Positions 13,207 through 23,281 of a DNA stretch of 64,000 nucleotides are shown here, piece after piece; the first letter of the stretch is position 1, and the number at the start of each line of letters is the position of its first letter. The translations under genes and the position numbers were made by a program. The notes under the pieces are model-generated. The model had not been told where the DNA came from and ran no database searches. It saw nothing but the letters and a program-made list of their open reading frames with translations. Source of the stretch: Paragordius varius (lineage: Eukaryota > Nematomorpha); the NCBI GenBank assembly GCA_964247055.1, contig OZ176052.1:4030001-4094000 (forward strand), given 5' to 3'.

Positions 13207-14830
13207 TAACTCCAAAAAACGAATCAATCATCAATGGGAACAAAATTATTTCGTAAAATTAATTTAATTAATTCAACTCAATCAACCAATCAAGGATACG
13301 TCATATTACAATATTTCGTTTAAAAGACTCACACCCCTCCCCCTCAAACTAATCATCTCATTGTTGCATTTTTTTGAACGACGACAAATGTGACCGCTTA
13401 CATTAGACGCTTTTAGGACGAACACATAAATGAATTATATGATTATTTCTATTATGTATATTTAAATAGTCATATTACCCATCACAACACCAAATCATAC
13501 AGACACAAATCTAATCACAAACAACTCTAATCACTAAATTTATTTATATATATATTATCTAAATAGAAAACCATATTTATTTTATACTATTATTTTATAA
13601 ACATTTTACAATTAATAAGATTCTTTAATTTAAATTTGAATGATGCATATATAACTTTTTCATTCACCTAAAATAATGAATGTGGGTGGACACTTGAAAA
13701 AGATGTTCAATTGAATGGATTTTATTGTTTAAACCTCATGTTATAAATTTTTTATATATTTAAAATATTTAGTTTATATATTTTTATTATATTATTTGGC
13801 TAAGCAAATTATGTTGATACGATTGGGATAATTAAACTTTTACGCAAATAACTTGATATTAATCTATGTTTTAATTAATAAATATATGTTATGCATAAAT
13901 TCCGTGCTCTGTCTAATTTAGTTTCCACCCACGAAATTAAAAAATTATTCCATCTGATAAAAATATATATAATTGAGTGGGTAACGACGAGAGTTTGTAA
14001 TGAAAACGATGTGGATATCGTCGTAAAATAACCTAAAATAAAATTTATATTTCCATATATATTTTTTTCTTAACTGAATTTCCTGACGATTTCTTTGACG
14101 AAATTTGAAAATCAAAAAATTATATATTAATTTTATCTTATTTTGCGACTATCTACACAATGCGATATGTGTTTTTACTAAAGTTTTTGGACAAAAATAA
14201 GAGCGCATTTGCTTGGCTTTTTTGAGCATATGTTTTCTCGCAAAAAATTGGTTGAATATTATATTATGTATGCTCTGAGCAAATTTCAGATACATTATCT
14301 GAACCCAACCATAAATATCCTATTAAGTTGTATAAAATATAGCGATTAATTAAGTATGAATTTATGACAATTTTCTTGCTATGTATATTTTCAAAATAAT
14401 TTTTGATATCATATTCTATCATATATTGAAAATTCTATCATAAAACCTCGGCATTTTTGCGTTTATTTTAAAAATTACATTGGAGGAGCACGAAAATTTG
14501 AGTTTCGAGCCCACAACTAATATTAGATATTCTATAAAAATGTTTTGTTTTTTTTTTAATATATATAAAGATATCTTTGAAAAGAAACATCTAGCTTCAC
14601 CAAAAATTTTTAACATAATGTGCGCAAATCTTGTGATTTCTCGATATGGAGCAACTACCACAAATGTGTAAATGTTTTTCTTATAGCTTCGTGAGGTCTA
14701 AAGCCAAAAGCACCATATGACACACTATCAGAAAATGCATATAGCAAGATAATTTTTTACCCTCCATGTTGACAATGTTATACTTCAATAGGTATAAGAC
14801 TTATACCTTGTACAAATTATAAGATTGTTA
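13207..14830. other. 3' flank of the A1CF-like gene, no gene seen
   Basis: AT-rich sequence with several AATAAA-like hexamers after the stop codon at 13,204-13,206, so the 3' UTR end is ambiguous. A copy of dispersed repeat family C sits at about 14,560-14,740. The overlapping short open stretches around 14,420-14,670 on both strands fall in this repeat and look like chance. Confidence 0.45.
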
Positions 14831-14838
14831 ATGTAAGA

Positions 14839-15018
14839 TAGTGGTGCTCACTAAATAATTTTAAAGGGCACAAACAATATTTTTCCTGTTTTAAGGGCCG
14901 TGCACCATATAATACCAATAAGATTATATAGCTGTTTACTCCAATTAAGTACATAGAGAAATTTAACAAATTTAGGGCCATAAAAAGCACTTTAAGGCCC
15001 GCGGTTTGAATACCTTTG
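14839..15018. mobile_element. Short non-autonomous hAT MITE
   Basis: About 180 bp with ends tagtggtgctcact and ggtttgaatacctttg, related to the ends of the larger element at 48,702-50,536. The flanks atgtaaga (14831-14838) and atgtaagc (15019-15026) match at 7 of 8 bases and fit nnnTAnnn. It contains 'agggcc' words near both ends, as the larger element does. It is probably a deletion derivative of that family. Confidence 0.6.
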
Positions 15019-15231
15019 ATGTAAGCTTTTGTTATAACATCAAATCTTTACTAGCACATGGTAAAAATAGAAACTACTGTTTAATTGGAATAAATTAACC
15101 CTGACCAATTAATAATATGACACACTTTCGCTCTTTATATTGCTAATTATTTATTAATCAGCATTTTAATGTGACGGTAGTTTTAGGGGCAAGAGCGTAT
15201 TCAGGTTTGAGTCAGATCAAATATTTTGATT

Positions 15232-15235
<4 letters not shown>

Positions 15236-15279
<44 letters not shown>
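15236..15279. repeat. TA microsatellite
   Basis: A run of about 20 TA units beyond the 3' end of the sulfotransferase gene. Confidence 0.9.
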
Positions 15280-15282
<3 letters not shown>

Positions 15283-15457
15283 AAAGTGAATGATAAAACA
15301 ATTTGGTTTAGCTCACTTGGCATAAAAAATTATTTGCCGTTGCCTTAAATACTCCTGATTAATACACAATGCCTTAAAATTTCAGTTAAATTTGTGTTGA
15401 CAATAAAAGCTCGTCTATTAGTGATTTATATGTTTATTTACTAAGATTATTATAATT

Positions 15458-18400
15458 TTATATCTCATAAAAGTTTTTAACCCAAACATTTTCGTTAAAC
15501 CTTTCCAGGTTGTTTGAGCTATTTGCATTGCTATTATAGAGATTGTTGAAAAACGGTGTTAAAATAAACGGTTGTATCAATGATATTGGTGATGATTGTA
15601 AATGGTTTTTATCAACGGTTTCATCATATCCCAAATTTTGCGACACTAAATTTTGACATTCCCCTTCTATTTGTTTTATAGTTTTGTAGGATAATTTTGT
15701 CATCCAAAGTTTATGGACATTTTTTGAGATTTTTATCGTTGAGTATGGAGCATGATTTGGATTACTCGTGAAGTAATGTACAAAATATAAAACATTCTCA
15801 TAAATAGGAAGTGCCAAGAAAGCAAATACTGTTTGAAGCGTTATGAAGGGATATTCGCAAGCATCTTCATACCTTTAGTATTTAACAATTTCAAAATTAC
15901 AACTATGAAAGAAAGTTATCAATTATTGCCATATTGAATACAACACAGGGCAGTATTATGGGCTCATGGTTATTTTTTTGACTTTTTACTATTATTAGCC
16001 AATAATACTGCGATTCGTTGTGTTTACTATTTGCAATAATTAATAACTTAGCAATATAGACTAACTCATACTGTAATTTATACAACCAAATATATATAAT
16101 AATTTTATGATACTCACTTCGAAATAAAAAATGGTTTTTTAGTTGGACTTACTAGCATAAGTTATTTTTGTTCATAACATCATAAACCTAGACTGATGTG
16201 AATTTAAGTCAGTAAGATAGTAAGACGGTAAGACAGAAAGATAGTAAGACGGTAAGACAGTAAGATAGTAAGACGGTAAGATAGTAAGACAGTAAGCATA
16301 AGACAGTAAGATATTTGTATAAAAAACATACATTCGTGATAAGTCTGCTAATAGGAGACTTATCAAAATTTCAAAGTATTATAACTTGAAAAATATTGCA
16401 TCTTTTTGAATTCTGTAAACTGGAGGATTGAAAGTCAGGTATCCTTTACAAATAATATATAGGGTTAAGTGAAAATGCGTAATTCTTTCGACACGAAACT
16501 GAGTTTACTAAACACCTCCAAAAATTGTATAAATCTCAAAAAATATATAAAAAATCTTGGGTATTATAGAAGAAAATGGCATCTATACCATTGTTTCTTA
16601 TTTGGTAAATATTTTTTTTATATTTTTACAGTTTTAACAATTTTTTTTAAAAAAATTGTACTTCATGGTTCTGACAACAACAAAAATAAATTTAGCTAAA
16701 TATTATTATAATAAATTTGAATTTTGTATTCTAAAATCAGCTTTTAACCCGATAATAACCGTTTTCCCCTAAAATTTTACATGCAGAACGATATCAGATC
16801 CAGGGAAGTTTTGGTGGAATTACTTGAAAAGTAAATTATTAATAAATATATAGATTTCCAATATTATATTCTAGAAAATCCAACAGTTTAGTTATGCACA
16901 AAGATCAATGGGATTTATTGTTTAGTGAATATATAACAAAAGTTAATGATGGCCAGAACTTAAAACAGTTACAGAAGATGTTTACTAATATTAAATATAC
17001 GATTAAAAAGAAGTTGCAAAAAATGAAACAAACTGGAAACAAAAAGCCACCTATATTTCTGGAATATGAAAAAAAATTATACTCATTACTTGAATATTCA
17101 TCCAGTAGCGAAATACAAGGTCATAAAAATCAAGGCAATAATTTTGATACGTTTGGTTTAATATTATTAAATAATATACAGATACCCAAAAAATTTTATC
17201 CTTAAATAAATTTGGTAAAAATAAATCCAATGATTGTGATGAGCGAATTTCAGCTGCTTATATATTAAGTAATTTGCATTGAAATATATATGTAGATTCC
17301 ATAGGCTCAGGCATTAACGATCAGACCATAAATGAGTGTCCTTCTGTCTCTTATCTTAATAGTGCTCAGGAGGAACTAGATGAAAATACTTCCATAAATT
17401 CCAGTACGGAGATGATTATGGACGAGGAGGGTGAAGAAATTATTATACAACCACCGCCATTAATAATTTACTTTTCAAGTAATTCCACCAAAACTTCCCT
17501 GGATCTGATATCGTTCTGCATGTAAAATTTTAGGGGAAAACGGTTATTATCGGGTTAAAAGCTGATTTTAGAATACAAAATTCAAATTTATTATAATAAT
17601 ATTTAGCTATATTTATTTTTGTTGTTGTCAGAACCATGAAGTACAATTTTTTTAAAAAAAATTGTTAAAACTGTAAAAATATAAAAAAAATATTTACCAA
17701 ATAAGAAACAATGGTATAGATGCCATTTTCTTCTATAATACCCAAGATTTTTTATATATTTTTTATGATTTATACAATTTTTGGAGGTGTTTAGTAAACT
17801 CAGTTTCGTGTCGAAAGAATTACGCATTTTCACTCAACCCTATATATTATTTGTAAAGGATACCTGACTTTCAATCCTCCAGTTTACAGAATTCAAAAAG
17901 ATGCAATATTTTTCAAGTTATAATACTTTGAAATTTTGATAAGTCTCCTATTAGCAGACTTATCACGAATGTATGTTTTTTATACAAATATCTTACTGTC
18001 TTATGCTTACTGTCTTACTGTCTTACCGTCTTACTATCTTACTGTCTTACCGTCTTACTATCTTTCTGTCTTACCGTCTTACTATCTTACTGACTTAAAT
18101 TCACATCAGTCCTAATATTGCAATTTGCAAACACACATTATATAAATGAAATTGGTGATAGCTATATGCATACCCACTTTTTTGGTAAAAAACATCACAA
18201 CTTGTATTAAACGCGTTAAAATGCACTAGACTTTGAAGAACAGAGGAAAAAGGCGCGATTGCGCAATAAAAGGAATATAATGAATTTTGAATAAAAATTA
18301 ATTTTTGGTGAGTATATACACATACTGTTTTCAATAATATCCCTAATTATTAACGTAATAATTTTAAGACTTTTAACATGTCACACCTATTTCTAAATAT

Positions 18401-19700
18401 TCATCGTTATTTTCAATAATCCTAAGTGATCAGTTTTAGAGGTATCGAATTGTTGAAAAAATTTCTAATAAGTTAGATCGTTTACAGTATAATCCCGAAT
18501 AACTGGAAGGACTTCAACAAAATGTTGATAAATTTTATCTCATACGCTTTTTAATAAAATTTTATATTCTAAATTATTAGAATAATTTTGAAATTTCAGC
18601 TTTTCCCAAAAATTCCTGATTCCGACGAATTTTTATTAATAGTAAACCCAAAACAAAAAGCATAATATCCTAATTTTTATTCTTATAAAGTAAATCTTTA
18701 TATGTGTGGAAGGATTGTGTCTAATTTAGAGTTTTCAATTTTTTTAATTAATTTTGAGAAAAAATACATATAAATAAAAATAAAATATTTATCCTCCATT
18801 ACAGGAGCTAAAGTCAAAAATTACAAAAACTATAGATATAAACAAAAACTAAATCTATAAAATTTACCTTACTGGGAGATAAGCGAATGGAATTCTCTTT
18901 ATGCTATTAACTATCTGTTCATTTTTTGGATTCTTGTGTGATATTTTACGATTATTATTATCATACAAAATAATGTTTGTTAAATCTTGGCCCATCCCCA
19001 CACACATTTGCTGTATGGATGAAACAGTTTCAGGGGAATCATGAGCAAAGTCTAATCTTTTACGGGAATAATACATTCCGCGTGGATCTCTTACGACATG
19101 AACTATTTTTAGTTCAAACCTTTGATGTGGTTTAAAATAATTATGCAAAGTTTTTGCTTTTGTTAATTGCATGACTTCAGTCAGAGTTAATCGTATAATT
19201 TTAGCCATGCGTGTCGGATATAATTTACATGCTTTTTCCAGCTTTTGCAACTGTGATATACCATTTGTCACACTATTGATGCTGTCGTCAAATGAATCAA
19301 CCGAATTAGTTTGATCGAAAAAACTTGGCTCTTCATTATTATTTCCATACTCACCACCAAATATGTGAGATTCGGAATTATAATTATTAATGTTATTATT
19401 GGAGTGTGCAGCGGCGAAAAAAGGACTTCTCCGTTTAAATGCTGCAGTTATATCGGAATTTTGTCCGTTTTCATTAATGTATTGTTGGACAAACGCATTG
19501 TTCTGATAATTACATTGGAGTAAATCAAGTAAAAAGTTCCATTTCTCTTGTCTAGTTGCATTAGGATGTATGACGGTTAGGAATTGCAAAGGTTCATAGT
19601 AATACAATACTTTGGGGTGGGAAGCTACCATTTCAGATACAAAAGATGCTCCGGATCTGTAATACCCCAAAACTATGATGAGTGATATATTTTGAATCAT
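15458..19700 (-). CDS. Carbohydrate sulfotransferase (CHST1/3/7-like), C-terminal catalytic part
   Basis: This Golgi enzyme family transfers sulfate from PAPS to glycan sugars. Exons on the minus strand are 19700-18868 and 15872-15458; phase joins exactly (AG+G gives Arg in VRYED). The joined part is 415 aa. The 5'-PSB PAPS loop is GYYRSGASFVSEM (residues about 12-24), followed by ASHPKVLYYYEPLQF. The 3'-phosphate-binding motif is VVRDPRGMYYSRK (about 205-217). Exon 2 opens with YEDACEYPF and has the family's PYSTIKISKNVHKLWMTKL stretch (Trp-containing) and a CQNLVSQNLGY end. An Asn/Ser-rich insert separates the two PAPS motifs. No signal-anchor is seen, so a further 5' exon beyond 19,700 is likely; the ATG given is provisional. 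The single 3-kb intron contains a MITE and a long-TIR transposon. The exact sugar specificity cannot be read. Confidence 0.85.
15897..16073. mobile_element. Mariner-type MITE next to a splice acceptor
   Basis: A palindromic repeat of about 175 bp. Its right end is ctaactcatactg followed by TA, and internal words are 'ccaataatactg' and 'tattgcc'. It is related to 51,007-51,178 and to a partial copy near 37,490-37,630. Its edge lies only about 25 bp from the acceptor of sulfotransferase exon 2 (15,873), on the intron side. Confidence 0.55.
16212..16316. repeat. Subterminal decamer array (left copy; mirror at about 17,990-18,090)
   Basis: A degenerate tandem array of the ten-base unit gtaagaYRgt (variants gtaagacggt, gtaagatagt, gtaagacagt). 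The same array occurs reversed in the right arm. Subterminal arrays of this kind are often transposase binding sites; that role is inferred here. Confidence 0.85.
16781..17525 (+). CDS. Myb/SANT-like DNA-binding protein of the long-TIR transposon
   Basis: Exons 16781-16830, 16875-17119 and 17296-17525 join in phase to 174 aa. The first part, SREVLVELLEKKSNSLV ... DQWDLLFSEYI ... QLQKMFTNIKYTIKKKL, has the helix pattern and Trp position of the Myb/SANT-like domain found in animal MSANTD3/4-type and transposon-borne proteins. The last exon is acidic (MDEEGEEIIIQPPP) and ends ...LISFCM. The start codon lies in the left terminal repeat and the stop in the right one, so the gene's two ends are encoded by opposite strands of the same repeat. 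I infer a DNA-binding role at the element ends. Splicing is predicted, not shown; the first two introns are 44 and 176 nt. Confidence 0.7.
18112..18863. other. Remaining 5' part of the sulfotransferase intron
   Basis: AT-rich intronic sequence. A 'cagtataatcccgaataac' segment near 18,486 resembles a pogo/Tc1-type terminus, but I found no matching opposite end. Confidence 0.4.
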
Positions 19701-22700
19701 TCCAAAACAGATTTCAGCATATAAAACTTTATCGAAAAAAAAATTATTTTCTTTTATGATAATATCAAATAAATTAATTATATTTTATAATATACAGAAA
19801 TAAATATAAAAGTGAAGGTTAATGTGTCATCTACAGCAGCATTTTAAATGATAATAATAATGGCAATAAATACAAAGAGAATGGACCAATTCATTTCTAT
19901 TAAAATTTATTTTTGAAAATTTTACATTATTTTACTATTTTATCAATTATTATTATTATTGAAAAATATAATAAATCAATTTAGAATAAATTCATCGGTT
20001 AAATTATAAAAATGGTATTAATATTAACACTGTTAACATTATTAATTAATTTTAAATAAAAACAATCTCGTAAATTTTTACCTTTTAACGGCCACTACGC
20101 TGAAATAATTTTATTGAATAACCTGCAAATTTACGAGGGAGGTTCTTTCGGGTGAATCCCGAGGTGTATGGAGTAAAGTATTCTAACTTGATAATTTTTT
20201 TAGGGCACAAGTATTGAAGTTAACTTAAAATTTAAGATTTTATGGTTTAAATTTACATTTTGATTTAATTTGATTCTGATGAAATAGCACAAATTGATCA
20301 AAACCTTATTTCCAGAAATTTATTTAATTAGCTTTAAGTGGATTGGCCCAAAACGACTTACTATAGCGCAAAAAATCGAAATATTTAGTTATATTAACAT
20401 ATTCTTTTCAGTAGGATTAGTTTACATTAATTTTTTAAAACACAATTGTTTTTTAAACATAATCTAATCCCTCCTTAGAGTATAATAATTATTTCTTAAT
20501 TTTTTAATAGTATAATATTTTAACAATGCACCTTAAGTTTATTTTTTCAAACTTTATCAAATTTCAATGTAATATTTTGGGCCATAAATTATGTATTTTT
20601 GGGAAATTTATAAATTTTTCGAAATATTAAATAAATTTTTTAATTTATGACATTGGGTTTTAACATAAGCTAGGTCAAAATTAAGGGCTATAAAAAATGA
20701 TTCCCATGATCCTAGTTATTAAGGGATGTATGAGATCGATGATAAATTCCGAATGTGTTGTACAAGGTAATTTAATTTCGAGGCGCATTTAGAGGGTAAC
20801 ACTATACAACGCTAATTAAAGTCCGCAAAAATAATCTTTACCTTCAGAAGTTATTAACTATACCAGTTACATCTCAAATTCACCCTTGAACAATTCAAAT
20901 TCTTCCTCGAACATTTCAAATTCACCCTAAAAATAAATTATCTGTTTTTGAGCTATAACTCAACAGACTTATTTCTTATTGTTTTTTCAGTATTATGTTA
21001 ATATTAAACAAGATCCATTTGTTAAAAATATAAAAAATATAGATTATTTGTAATAATCGAAAACATATAATTTATTTTAGGTTGAATTTGAATTCAAGAA
21101 GGAATATATCAAGGTGAATTTGAATGGTTCGAGGGTACATTTGAGTGTAAATGGTATATACCTTCTAAAATAATGCTTTAAATTTTTTGAAAAAATTTAG
21201 GGGTGCAGCTAAATACAAGGGTTCAAAGTGGGTCTGTTACCCTCGATGAAAAATTAAAATCTAATATACAACTTAAGCCTACAGTTTTCCGGAAAATAGC
21301 GTACCAATACTTGTTTTAAAAAACCATTTTCCAAGGAGGGCTAAACTGTGAGGCAAATTTTAAAATAGGCTCCCTAACCTACGGCGCATTTATATGTTAT
21401 AAAAACATTTTTAAATTAAAATGGGTGGTTTAGTGAAACTTGCGTCAAAGCCAATGTTTTCGAACACCCCTGTCTTCAGGTATGAATTTAACAAATTGGT
21501 TTATTAAATGGCTCAATAACCTTCGGCCCATTACAAAATCATAAAAATCCCTTAAATTCAGATGGGCCCACAAGGTTTTCGCAATGGTTTGCTAACGTTC
21601 TGTTAATTTTCTACCTTTGCACAGGGTGAGGTTAAGACGGCGATTAAAAAAAGTTAAAGCACGGTGAATTCGCGAAACAATTAAAAAATCTATAATTGAA
21701 TATAAATGGGATTCGACATAGACCTTTTAACATTACTTTGTGAAGTAAGCATCACCACCCTGTTTGTACGGTTATTTGAAGTTAAATATTGCTTTTACTT
21801 ATTTAACACGGTGATATTAACATTTCTTTATATTTACAATTCAAATTGACCTTCAAATAAAAATGTTTTTTAAGATTATAAATTACCTTTATTTTTATGT
21901 ATTTTTTTAAAAAAAAAATTGTTTCAAATTAAAATAATACTGAAAATAATATTTTATGCCATAAATATATATTTTATATTAACAATGATTTAAGATCGAA
22001 AACACATAGTTTATTTTTAATGTAAATTCGAATTGTTAATGGTATGTATACATAGCTTATCACCTATACTAACTTTCAATAACACACATAAAATGAAAGG
22101 CATTTATTTATGTATACTAACGTCAATCCTAACCTCCGATGTGACTCGGCTCTGAAGATCAATGCGTTAAGGATAGGTGAGGAAAGCCTTTAGGGCAGGT
22201 GGGCGACGATCTTACGACGCTACACCGTTTGCTTATTTACTTGAATATGAATGGACCTGCATGTTTAGCGAAATCGGATGCCAATAGTGTAACACCGCAT
22301 TTTTTCAGGAAGGGGCTACAGTAAAAGTCCAATTCAATTAGGCTTCTAAATATAAATAATCAATTATTTAAAGCTAAAAGAACGTTTTTCGAAAACCTGG
22401 TTTAAACTCAAAATTTTGGGTATAAATATCTTTCTTTTCAAAATCCCTATCTTAAGACGATATAGGGCAAATCTAAGGCTAATGCCATACAACAACTCAT
22501 AAACTTTCACTTTGCACAGGCATCCGCTTCCTAAAATTATCAAGGTGTATCAAGAAAAGGGTGTAGCAGACCCACGTCGCCACTGTCCACAAAAGACGTC
22601 CCTTGCTGCCCTTCCATACACCAGTCAATGGTGGTTCAGTGACAGCCGTCTAGTTGCGTCGGGGGTCGGGTTGACTTCTAGGGATATAATGATAAGTTTA

Positions 22701-23281
22701 CATAAAGATATGTATTTAATAAAGTGAAGATATATTTGGCATTAACAGGTAAAATAAATCCAATCGACTATATCCTATATATTTATACTAATGTTTAATA
22801 GATCAAATATTCTTTAAAGTATAACGTATGGATATTCTAGCTTAATTCGACCGAATACTTATTTATTATACTGTGCAGTATTTATCTTGTTTGATACGAT
22901 TTTATAAACAATATTTAACTTTTGCTAGTGGTATGTATTTCCGTTTTTAATCCATGTTTTTTTTATAGTCTATAAATTACAGTTGGTATTCATAAAGTGT
23001 CTGATATTTGAATATAATATTTATAGACCAATAAATTAAATTTTCTTTAATCAATCTCTTAATTAAAACAATTATTTCCCTTTGTCCTCTTAAGATACCG
23101 CATTCGTTATCTTTAATCTATAAATTTCAGTTGTTATTTGCCTTTATAATACATTTAAAAAGTCTTTTTATGCAAAGATGTAGGTTAAACCCAAAATTGT
23201 TATTTTCATATGTTGAAACCTTCTAAGCATGGATAATAAATATTTATTAAATTTTCAAGGTTTAAAAAATTTTAATTTTAG
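19701..23281. repeat. Gene-poor region with a hairpin MITE and GC-richer islands
   Basis: No exon can be supported, although upstream exons of the sulfotransferase (-) and the first YIPF exon (+) could lie here. At about 20,840-21,180 a palindromic repeat pairs 'caaattcaccctt'/'cctcgaac' words with 'gaatttgaa'/'gttcgagg' words around 21,010. Two GC-richer islands, about 22,120-22,330 and 22,515-22,690, stand out against the AT-rich background and may be remnants of an unidentified element. The 71-aa open stretch in the second island resembles no family I know. Confidence 0.4.

Larger units (their letters stand above)
16191..18111. mobile_element. Long-TIR DNA transposon carrying only a Myb/SANT gene
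   Basis: The two arms, 16191-16843 and 17459-18111, are each 653 bp and are inverted copies that differ at only a handful of positions by eye. The terminus is GACTGATGTGAATTTAAG and its complement. The flanks are cta (16188-16190) and cta (18112-18114), consistent with a 3-bp target duplication. Near each end lies an array of about ten degenerate 'gtaagaYRgt' decamers. The 615-bp middle and the inner arm ends hold one three-exon gene with a Myb/SANT-like domain and no transposase. PIF/Harbinger elements use 3-bp duplications and encode such a protein, so a non-autonomous Harbinger relative is plausible, but CTA is not the usual TWA target. It sits in the sulfotransferase intron. Confidence 0.85.

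Noticed and set aside
14419-14671. Overlapping open stretches on both strands
   Set aside because: They fall in a dispersed repeat copy and overlap each other on opposite strands.
16172-16366. 64-codon minus-strand open stretch with repeated LPSYYLT units
   Set aside because: It is a translation of the subterminal decamer array and not a protein-coding repeat.
16469-17833. Two identical 76-codon open stretches, one on each strand
   Set aside because: They are the two copies of the inverted arm; neither joins in phase to the Myb/SANT exons nor shows known motifs, so I do not call them genes.
16191-18111. CRISPR-like array from the regularly spaced gtaaga repeats
   Set aside because: The units are contiguous degenerate decamers without spacers, in a eukaryotic intron, and mirrored by the transposon's other arm.
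22512-22727. 71-codon open stretch in a GC-richer island
   Set aside because: No recognisable domain and no supporting splice partners; kept only as a composition anomaly.
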